From Lactobacillaceae bacterium (GTDB lineage Bacteria > Bacillota > Bacilli > Lactobacillales > Lactobacillaceae), in NCBI GenBank assembly GCA_031261865.1, contig JAISIV010000110.1:1-6357 (forward strand): a stretch of 6,357 nucleotides of DNA. Direction: 5' to 3'. The notes below the pieces were generated by a model. That model ran no database searches. It was not told the origin of the DNA and was given only the letters and a program-made list of their open reading frames with translations. Shown in pieces: positions 1 through 5,176 of the stretch (the first letter of the stretch is position 1; the number at the start of each line of letters is the position of its first letter). A program made the position numbers and the translations under genes.

Positions 1-589
1 TGAGACCTCTAGTTAAAACGTCACGATGGGTCAATTCTTCGAACATTTCAGCATCGGCATTCTTTCTAGGATCAGAATCGTAAACACCATCAACCCCGTT
101 TTTAGCCATCAGAATAGCGTCGGCATCGATTTCAGCTGCGCGAAGAGCAGCAGTAGTGTCAGTGCTGAAATATGGAGATCCAGTTCCGGCAGCAAAGATA
201 ACCACGCGGTTTTTTTCGAGATGACGAACTGCACGACCTCTAATGTAAGGTTCAGCAATTTGACGCATTTCAATAGAAGTCATAACGCGAGTGTCGACAC
301 CATCTTGTTCCAATGCGTCTTGTAAGGCTTCAGCATTCATAACAGTACCCAACATGCCAATGTAGTCTGCACGAGTACGTTCCATACCAGATTTTGCGGC
401 AGTTTCACCACGCCACAAATTCCCTCCACCGACAACAATGGCAACTTGAGTGTCGACTTCTTTTAAAGTCTCAGCGATTTCAGCAGCAATCAGCTGAACA
501 GTTGGAAAATCGATTCCGCTTCCTTTTTCACCGGCTAAAGCTTCCCCGCTTAACTTTAATAAAACTCTTTTATACTTCGCATCTGCCAT
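1..589 (-). CDS. pyrH: UMP kinase PyrH, 3' end cut off by the window edge
   Basis: UMP kinase of the bacterial amino-acid-kinase-fold type, a cytoplasmic hexamer in this family that converts UMP and ATP to UDP and ADP in pyrimidine nucleotide synthesis. I translated 196 codons from the ATG at 589 to the window edge with no stop. Family members are about 240 residues, so roughly 45 C-terminal residues are missing. Visible motifs are LLKLSGEALAG (residues 10-20), the glycine-rich VVGGGNLWRG (52-61), AAGTGSPYFSTDTTAALRAAE starting at 133, and the nucleotide-site stretch LMAKNGVDGVYDSDP (160-174). The ATG has a TGGAG ribosome binding site (600-596) six bases upstream. It starts 12 bases after the tsf stop, so the two are almost certainly co-transcribed; frr usually follows pyrH and would lie outside the window. 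The assignment is secure. No frame break is seen. Confidence 0.96.
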   Translation of the reverse strand, partial: MADAKYKRVLLKLSGEALAGEKGSGIDFPTVQLIAAEIAETLKEVDTQVAIVVGGGNLWRGETAAKSGMERTRADYIGMLGTVMNAEALQDALEQDGVDTRVMTSIEMRQIAEPYIRGRAVRHLEKNRVVIFAAGTGSPYFSTDTTAALRAAEIDADAILMAKNGVDGVYDSDPRKNADAEMFEELTHRDVLTRGL

Positions 590-601
590 TTTCGACTCCA
601 A

Positions 602-1483
602 TTATCCGTTAATTTGCTTTGCAACTTCGTCGGCAAGATTAGTAACTTGCTTTTCGATACCTTCACCAACAGCGTAGCGAACCATTTCGACAACTGTAGC
701 ACCATTTTGCTTTGCGTATTCAGCAACAGTTTCTCCAGATCCTTTAACGAATGGTTGATCCAACAAAGTAACATCCGCCAAGAACTTAGACAAACGTCCT
801 TCAACCATCTTAGCTTTGATTTCGTCTGGCTTACCAGCTAAATCTTCAGAAGCCATTTGAACTTCGCGTTCTTTATCAACGATTTCAGAAGGAACGTCAA
901 CGCGTGAAACATATTGAGGAGCCATTGCTGCAGCGTGCATTGCAATATCTTTAGCAACGTCATCGGAACCACCGTCAATAACAATCAAAGTTGAAACAGA
1001 TCCACCTTGGTGAGAATATGCACCAAAATGTTGAGCGTCAGCTTTTTCTAGAACAGTAAAGCGACGGAAAGTGATCTTTTCTCCAGTGTTTGCTGAAGTT
1101 TGAACGATTTCAGCATCAAGAGTATTTCCGTTATCCAAAACAATTGCTAAAGCGGCTTGAATATCAGCTGGATTGTTTTCGAGTACAGTTTTTCCAACTA
1201 ATTGCAACAAAGCGTTGAATTGTTCGTTTGTAGCAACGTAATCAGTTTCTGAGTTCAATTCGATAATCGCTGCACGATTACCATCAACAACTGTATAAGT
1301 CATTCCTTCAGCAGCGATACGGTCAGCTTTCTTAGCAGCTTTTTTAACGCCGCGTTCGCGAAGCAAATCAACTGCCTTTTCCATATCACCTTCAGCTTCG
1401 ACAAGAGCTTTCTTAGCGTCCATCATACCGGCGCTAGTCTTGTCGCGTAATTCTTTAACCATTGATGCAGTAACTTCTGCCAT
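602..1483 (-). CDS. tsf: Translation elongation factor Ts
   Basis: EF-Ts, the cytoplasmic guanine nucleotide exchange factor that releases GDP from EF-Tu during elongation. The 293-residue product is full length for the family. It begins with the UBA-like N-terminal domain carrying the first signature, LRDKTSAGMMDAKKAL (residues 12-27), then the second signature ELNSETDYVATN (75-86) that contacts EF-Tu, followed by the two-part core and a C-terminal VRYAVGEGIEKQ module. The usual TDFVA core motif reads TDYVA here (D81, Y82), a conservative Phe-to-Tyr change at the residue that wedges into EF-Tu. The ATG at 1483 is preceded by AAGAGG (1498-1493, 9-base spacer) and a nearer AGGA (1491-1488). 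It lies 68 bases downstream of rpsB, with an intrinsic terminator in between, and 12 bases upstream of pyrH. Its expression therefore probably depends on readthrough from rpsB, or on a promoter I could not recognise. Confidence 0.98.
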   Translation of the reverse strand: MAEVTASMVKELRDKTSAGMMDAKKALVEAEGDMEKAVDLLRERGVKKAAKKADRIAAEGMTYTVVDGNRAAIIELNSETDYVATNEQFNALLQLVGKTVLENNPADIQAALAIVLDNGNTLDAEIVQTSANTGEKITFRRFTVLEKADAQHFGAYSHQGGSVSTLIVIDGGSDDVAKDIAMHAAAMAPQYVSRVDVPSEIVDKEREVQMASEDLAGKPDEIKAKMVEGRLSKFLADVTLLDQPFVKGSGETVAEYAKQNGATVVEMVRYAVGEGIEKQVTNLADEVAKQING

Positions 1484-1498
1484 ATTTTCCTACCTCTT

Positions 1499-1534
1499 AA
1501 AAAAGCCGCCTTTACTTTTATAAATAAAGACGAC
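1499..1534 (-). terminator. Rho-independent terminator/attenuator between rpsB and tsf
   Basis: On the minus strand, bases 1534-1505 fold into a 13-bp stem with a 4-base loop (left arm GTCGTCTTTATTT, loop ATAA, right arm AAGTAAAGGCGGC), followed directly by six T residues (1504-1499). Three of the 13 pairs are G-U wobbles. They would be A-C mismatches in the opposite-strand RNA, so the structure suits a minus-strand transcript. The stem starts 17 bases after the rpsB stop codon, and the U tract runs straight into the tsf Shine-Dalgarno sequence AAGAGG. Because tsf and pyrH follow with no obvious promoter, I infer partial termination that sets the rpsB to tsf ratio rather than a full operon end. 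Confidence 0.85.
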
Positions 1535-1551
1535 TCACATTTTTCTTAAAA

Positions 1552-2310
1552 TTAATTTTCTAAAGCGTCTTCAACAACTTCTGCAGCAGCGATAGCTTCA
1601 GCCATTTCATCAACCGCTTCTTCACCAGCAGATTGACGACCTTCGATAATTGCGTCTGCCATCTTTGAAGTGATGAGCTTTACAGCTCCGATAGCATCGT
1701 CGTTTGCAGGAATCTTAACGTCAACTAATTCAGGATTAGCATTAGTATCAATCATTGCAACAACAGGGATGTTAAGCATACGTGCTTCACGAACAGCGTT
1801 TGCTTCAACTTTTGGATCAACAACAAACATAACATCAGGAATGTCTTGCATGTCTTGAATTCCGCCGAGGAACTTTTCGAGCTTTGCGCGTTGCTTTTCG
1901 AGCTTGATAACTTCCTTCTTAGTTAATGAATCATAAGTTCCATCTTCAGCCATAACTTGAAGTTCTTTCAAACGATCGATACGACGCTTGATAGTGTTCC
2001 AGTTAGTCAAAGTTCCACCAAGCCAACGGTTGTTAACGTAAAATACGCCAGCGCGTGTAGCTTCGTCTTTAATAGCTTGAGATGCTTGCTTTTTTGTTCC
2101 TACAAAAAGGAAAGTAGATCCATTTGCAGCTTCGTTACGTACCCAGTTGTACGCGTCTTCAGCCATACGCAAAGTTTTTTGTAAATCGATAACGTGGATA
2201 CCATTACGTGCAGTGAATATATATTCCGCCATACGTGGGTCCCAGCGACGAGTTTGGTGTCCGAAATGTGCACCAGACTCAAGTAGTTCTTTCATTGAAA
2301 ATGCAGCCAT
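1552..2310 (-). CDS. rpsB: 30S ribosomal protein S2
   Basis: Ribosomal protein S2, a late-assembling 30S component near the head-body junction that is needed for S1 or S1-like protein function in many bacteria. The 252-residue product matches the family length. Seen in order are the N-terminal LLESGAHFGHQTRRWDPRM (residues 9-27), signature one FLFVGTKKQASQAI (67-80), NNRWLGGTLTNWNTI (93-107), the projecting charged helical hairpin around 105-150, and signature two PDVMFVVDPKVEANAVREA (158-176) with VAMIDTNANPELVDVKIP (184-201). An acidic Ala/Glu-rich tail fills 228-252. The ATG at 2310 has a perfect AGGAGG (2321-2316) with a 5-base spacer, the strongest ribosome binding site in the window, as expected for a highly expressed gene. 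It heads the rpsB-tsf-pyrH group and is followed by a terminator-like hairpin. Confidence 0.98.
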   Translation of the reverse strand: MAAFSMKELLESGAHFGHQTRRWDPRMAEYIFTARNGIHVIDLQKTLRMAEDAYNWVRNEAANGSTFLFVGTKKQASQAIKDEATRAGVFYVNNRWLGGTLTNWNTIKRRIDRLKELQVMAEDGTYDSLTKKEVIKLEKQRAKLEKFLGGIQDMQDIPDVMFVVDPKVEANAVREARMLNIPVVAMIDTNANPELVDVKIPANDDAIGAVKLITSKMADAIIEGRQSAGEEAVDEMAEAIAAAEVVEDALEN

Positions 2311-2467
2311 GAGGGCCTCCTAATGTTTTTTTCTTCCTGTGATCTCAATTACGATTCCGATCATTACTGACAACGGGAAAAGTATCAACCAACAGTGTTT
2401 ATTGGCAGACAAGCCGTTAAATAGTTTATCAAAAAATCCTTTTGTCTACAAGACGTTATTAGTTCAT
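2311..2467 (-). promoter_or_regulatory. rpsB leader: rpsB upstream region and probable leader
   Basis: This 157-base non-coding gap between the acyltransferase stop and rpsB should hold the rpsB promoter and 5' leader. I see no promoter close to consensus: TTGATA (2388-2383) and TTGTCA (2373-2368) each match the -35 box at five of six positions, but neither has a good -10 box at 16-18 bases. A hairpin at 2363-2340 has a 5-bp stem TGATC/GATCA, a GG/GA internal loop, 3 more pairs and a CGTA loop. It lies 19 bases upstream of the AGGAGG. A 4-bp GTCT/AGAC stem at 2454-2444, followed after a gap by six Ts, is too weak to call a terminator for the genes upstream. Readthrough from the upstream run into rpsB is therefore possible. 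Confidence 0.45.
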
Positions 2468-3139
2468 CTAGTTTTTTATGAAATCAAAGAATTTGTCCTG
2501 GTCGCTAAATTGCTCGTGATTCGTCTTAATCCATTCAAAATCCCTATCGAACCAGCGGGTTTCATTAAGAATTTGGATTTGTGCAGGTGTGTAACGGTTT
2601 TTAATGTGTTTTGCCGGAACTCCCCCGACTATCTCAAAAGGTGCCACGTCTTTAACAACAACTGCTCCTGCAGCGATAACTGCTCCGTTACCTATCTGTA
2701 CGCCATTTAAAATCTTTACATCGTCGCCAATCCAAACGTCACTCCCGATGATCACAGAAGACTTGGTATTTTCCACATAAATTAAATCCGAAAATAACTG
2801 TTCATCAACGAACGTAAAACCAGCTTGGGCTCTAGTTGAATAAAAGGCCGGATGTGTGGACACAAACTGAGTTAATGGATGATTGCCAACAATAATTTTC
2901 ACATTCGAACCGATTGAACTGAAACGTCCGATTTTAGTGTTGACAATATAGGAATCACGACCAATAAAACTTCCAATCCCAATCGACGAATTACTAAAGG
3001 TGGTTCCTGAATCAATATCATTGTGGCCTTCAAATTTAGCATTCTTGGAAACGTTTGTTCTTTTACCAAAGCGAACTTCAAACTCTTTTGCCACTTTTCT
3101 TTTATTTATTGCGCGCGCAATTTTTTGGCGAATACTCAT
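2468..3139 (-). CDS. Left-handed beta-helix (hexapeptide repeat) acyltransferase, XAT/CatB-like
   Basis: Predicted O- or N-acetyltransferase of the trimeric hexapeptide-repeat superfamily, using acetyl-CoA. Its closest look is the CatB-related/xenobiotic acyltransferase branch, many members of which modify cell-surface or exopolysaccharide sugars. The 223 residues show a basic N-terminus (1-20), imperfect hexapeptide turns (about 25-85: SIGIGSFIG, TKIGRFSSIGSNV), then GNHPLTQFVSTHPAFYS (85-101). H87 sits where the catalytic histidine falls in this branch. A loop (102-127) interrupts the helix before a second run, VIIGSDVWIGDDVKI, continuing to GGVPAKHIKNRY (172-183), and a C-terminal helical extension with a RWFDRDFEW motif follows. 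The ATG at 3139 overlaps the preceding stop as ATGA and has AAGGAG (3153-3148, 8-base spacer), so it can also be translated independently. The substrate cannot be read from the sequence; glycan acetylation is inference, and resistance to a drug is not supported. Confidence 0.85.
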   Translation of the reverse strand: MSIRQKIARAINKRKVAKEFEVRFGKRTNVSKNAKFEGHNDIDSGTTFSNSSIGIGSFIGRDSYIVNTKIGRFSSIGSNVKIIVGNHPLTQFVSTHPAFYSTRAQAGFTFVDEQLFSDLIYVENTKSSVIIGSDVWIGDDVKILNGVQIGNGAVIAAGAVVVKDVAPFEIVGGVPAKHIKNRYTPAQIQILNETRWFDRDFEWIKTNHEQFSDQDKFFDFIKN

Positions 3140-3417
3140 ACAACAATCTCCTTAATTAGGTTCTGGTGTGTCTGGATATAGTCATCTTTTTGGACACGTG
3201 TTAATCGTTTGAATTTGTTCTCAAAACTCAAAGCTTCTCCTTTTGAATCGAATTTTTCAACATAAATCAAACTCAAAGGATGGTGCGATTTTACCTTGGT
3301 AAATTTGGCCCCTTTAAACGCTTTGTGAGTTTCGAAACGCCTTAAATAGTCATCAGAAGTGCCTGCATATAATTTATCGTCAGCCGTGTGGAGGACGTAA
3401 AAATAATAATCAGCCAC
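3136..3417 (-). CDS. Small GIY-YIG domain protein, UPF0213/YazA type (GTG start)
   Basis: Single-domain GIY-YIG nuclease-fold protein resembling B. subtilis YazA and E. coli YhbQ (UPF0213). Physiological roles are poorly settled; DNA or RNA cleavage activity is the family expectation. With the GTG start at 3417 it has 93 residues, the normal family size. It opens with YYFYVL (4-9, the GIY equivalent) and LYAG (16-19, the YIG equivalent), then LRRFETH (25-31) carrying the conserved arginine, the family-typical KGAKFTK (35-41), and ALSFENKFKRLTR (62-74), whose E66 is the expected metal ligand. An upstream in-frame ATG at 3501 would add 28 residues lying wholly within the rluD gene in another frame and outside the domain, so I reject it. 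The GTG overlaps the rluD stop by 8 bases, has no good Shine-Dalgarno sequence and is probably reached by coupling. The stop overlaps the acyltransferase start by 4 bases. Confidence 0.85.
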   Translation of the reverse strand: MADYYFYVLHTADDKLYAGTSDDYLRRFETHKAFKGAKFTKVKSHHPLSLIYVEKFDSKGEALSFENKFKRLTRVQKDDYIQTHQNLIKEIVV

Positions 3418-4309
3418 GACGTAATTTGGCCAAACTTTCTTCAAAATAACTAGGTAATGGTGCCTCGAATGCCATAACTTGGCCAGTAGTTGGATGTTCA
3501 ATCTCTAAAGTAGAAGCATGCAAGAATTGTCCTTCCCCTTTTAGGGTTTTTTTAGGGCCATATAAAGGGTCTCCAGCAACAGGATGGCCGATGTATGCCA
3601 TATGTACGCGGATTTGATGAGTGCGACCGGTTTCTAAAGTTAAACGGACGAGTGAATATCCTTCGAATTGTTCCAAAACTTCAAAATGAGTCACAGCATC
3701 TCTACCGTCGGCTTCGATAGCTTGCTTTTGGCGATTGTTTTTGTCTCGCCCGATCGGGGCATCAATTGTGCCTTTTTCTTCTTTGAATTTGCCGTGGACG
3801 ATGGCCAAATAATGCCTACCAGTTTTATGAGTTTTTAATTCAGCAGCTAAAAAATTATGAGCTTTGTCGTTTTTGGCCACCATCAATAAACCACTAGTGT
3901 CTTTGTCTATTCGGTGAACAATCCCCGGCCTAAATTCCCCGTTAATACTGCTTAAAGGTGAATAAAACAAGAGAGCATTAACCAAAGTATCTTTACTGTG
4001 ACCATTGCTAGGATGAACAACCATTCCTTGAGGTTTGTTGACAATAATCAAATCGTCATCCTCATAAACTATATCAAGAGGAATATTTTGCGGAATCAAC
4101 GTCTCTACTGTTTCTGTCGTTGTATCGACCGAGATTTGATCACCGGATTTAACTTTATATTTTGGATCGACAGTGTCTCCATTTACAGTGGCTTTTTTAG
4201 ATTCGATTCTAGATGTAAAAAAGGTTCTGGAATAATCCGGGAACCTTTCAGCTAAAACTTTATCCAAGCGACCTTTTTGATCGGAGATTGTTAAATTAAT
4301 TTGCGACAT
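3410..4309 (-). CDS. rluD: RluD/RluA-family RNA pseudouridine synthase
   Basis: Pseudouridine synthase that isomerises uridine in RNA, most likely 23S rRNA in the helix 69 region by family precedent; the exact sites are inference. The 299 residues begin with an S4-like RNA-binding domain (about 12-60, GRLDKVLAERFPDYSRTF). The catalytic domain follows, with VNKPQGMVVHPSNGH (90-104), the active-site motif HRIDKDTSGLL (132-142) whose D135 is the catalytic aspartate, HYLAIVHG (166-173), and GRTHQIRVHMAYIGHPVAGD (228-247). The B. subtilis counterpart is YlyB, normally next to lspA; no lspA is present here. The ATG at 4309 places the S4 domain correctly. It overlaps the preceding gene by 14 bases and lacks a properly spaced Shine-Dalgarno sequence, the nearest purine run (AAAGAAG) being about 19 bases away, so translational coupling is likely. 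Confidence 0.94.
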   Translation of the reverse strand: MSQINLTISDQKGRLDKVLAERFPDYSRTFFTSRIESKKATVNGDTVDPKYKVKSGDQISVDTTTETVETLIPQNIPLDIVYEDDDLIIVNKPQGMVVHPSNGHSKDTLVNALLFYSPLSSINGEFRPGIVHRIDKDTSGLLMVAKNDKAHNFLAAELKTHKTGRHYLAIVHGKFKEEKGTIDAPIGRDKNNRQKQAIEADGRDAVTHFEVLEQFEGYSLVRLTLETGRTHQIRVHMAYIGHPVAGDPLYGPKKTLKGEGQFLHASTLEIEHPTTGQVMAFEAPLPSYFEESLAKLRRG

Positions 4310-4673
4310 TTTGAATATATTTAGCGAACTTCTTTGAACTTAATAATTTATAAGGTTTATTTTTGTATTGAAATTCAACGACATGTCCGTTGATTTTTAA
4401 CTTTGAGATTTTTTCAAGATCAATATCAATATCTTCTTTTAAATAAGTCCCTTGCAAAAATAAGCGCGTGTTATTGACAAATAGTCTTTTTCTTTGAACT
4501 TGGAAAACTAAAACTCCAGCAAACAATACCCACAAAATAATAAGAGTAGTACTGGGTGCGTAGATTTCACGAGTCATAATGACATTAAAAAAGAAAAAAG
4601 AAAGCGTCAAAAAAATTGAAGTAAAAGTGTTGTAACTATATTTGATGTAATAAGTAGTGAATTTTTTTTTCAT
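4296..4673 (-). CDS. Small two-helix membrane protein, possibly EbsA-like
   Basis: Hypothetical membrane protein of 125 residues. A basic start (MKKK) and aromatic stretch lead into a first hydrophobic helix (about 17-33, rich in Phe), a short loop, and a second helix (about 42-59, LIILWVLFAGVLVF). The QRKR that follows predicts a cytoplasmic C-terminal domain of about 65 residues. That domain alternates strands and charged turns (LFLQGTYL, IDLEKISKLKI, VVEFQYKNKPYKLL), suggesting a small PH-like beta fold. This layout and size resemble the EbsA-like family of lactic acid bacteria, but I see no decisive motif, so that name is tentative and function is unknown. The ATG overlaps the GNAT stop as ATGA, has no Shine-Dalgarno sequence, and is followed at once by nine A residues. 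An A-rich start of this kind can help initiation without a Shine-Dalgarno sequence. The 3' end overlaps rluD by 14 bases. Confidence 0.75.
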   Translation of the reverse strand: MKKKFTTYYIKYSYNTFTSIFLTLSFFFFNVIMTREIYAPSTTLIILWVLFAGVLVFQVQRKRLFVNNTRLFLQGTYLKEDIDIDLEKISKLKINGHVVEFQYKNKPYKLLSSKKFAKYIQNVAN

Positions 4674-5176
4674 TTGACTAGTTGAAAGGCCATTCGGGGA
4701 CCTTCATAAATTACTTGCCCTTTGTATTCAAAGCCTAGGCCACGAGCTAACTTTTGAACAATCACGTTATCTTTGTGTGTATCAATACGAATATCGTTGA
4801 TACCTCTGTTTTCTAATTCTTCAATTAATAAAGCCATGAATTTTTTGGACAATCCACGACCTCTAAAGGCATTGCTGACGGCTAATCGATGAATAGCTGC
4901 GTATTGTCCATCAACTTTTTCCCAGCTCCCATCAGTAATGGCTTCATAGGCTTCATCAATGCCAATATTCAAAAAAGCAAAACCAGTAGTAATTCCATTA
5001 ACTTTAAGCACGTATGAATCTTTGGTTGCTAAATCTTTTTGAATTTGAAATTCATCTGGATAGCCGTTTTGCCACTGGTCAATTCCTTGCGCCGCAAGAT
5101 AATCTTTAGCTTCTTGGATAATTTCCATCACCTCAGATAAATCATCTGGTTTTCCAACTCTAATAATTTCACTCAT
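4670..5176 (-). CDS. GNAT family N-acetyltransferase
   Basis: Cytoplasmic acetyl-CoA-dependent N-acetyltransferase of the GNAT fold, 168 residues, single domain. It begins with the usual IRVGKPDDLSEVMEII (residues 5-20), then DQWQNGYP (33-40), common in a Firmicutes GNAT subgroup. The core strand IHRLAVSNAF (95-104) leads into the acetyl-CoA pyrophosphate loop RGRGLS (105-110) and helix. Strand IRIDTHKDN (129-137) and the LARGLGFEYKG region (143-153) complete the fold. The acceptor substrate cannot be deduced: small molecule, peptide or protein amines are all possible. The ATG at 5176 shares one base with the preceding methyltransferase stop (TAATG), with only a weak purine-rich AAGAA upstream, so termination-reinitiation is likely. 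Its stop overlaps the next gene as ATGA. Location beside RNA-modification genes hints at, but does not show, a translation-related target. Confidence 0.9.
   Translation of the reverse strand: MSEIIRVGKPDDLSEVMEIIQEAKDYLAAQGIDQWQNGYPDEFQIQKDLATKDSYVLKVNGITTGFAFLNIGIDEAYEAITDGSWEKVDGQYAAIHRLAVSNAFRGRGLSKKFMALLIEELENRGINDIRIDTHKDNVIVQKLARGLGFEYKGQVIYEGPRMAFQLVK

Noticed and set aside
26..325. Plus-strand open frame of 99 codons
   Set aside because: It is antisense to pyrH, whose minus-strand frame carries clear UMP kinase motifs; the plus-strand product has no recognisable domain.
1535..1540. Minimal ATG-TGA start-stop just before the rpsB-tsf hairpin
   Set aside because: A start directly followed by a stop would be an attractive attenuation device, but there is no Shine-Dalgarno sequence at the right spacing and a six-base match is expected by chance.
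2361..2440. Sigma-A type promoter for rpsB
   Set aside because: Good -35-like hexamers exist (TTGATA, TTGTCA), but none pairs with a credible -10 box at proper spacing, so no specific promoter is called.
2431..2454. Possible terminator after the acyltransferase gene
   Set aside because: The stem is only four base pairs (GTCT/AGAC) and is separated from the T run by seven purine-rich bases, too weak to call.
2339..2710. Plus-strand open frame of 123 codons reaching into the rpsB leader
   Set aside because: Two thirds of it is antisense to the acyltransferase C-terminus. The product looks like no family and has no Shine-Dalgarno sequence upstream.
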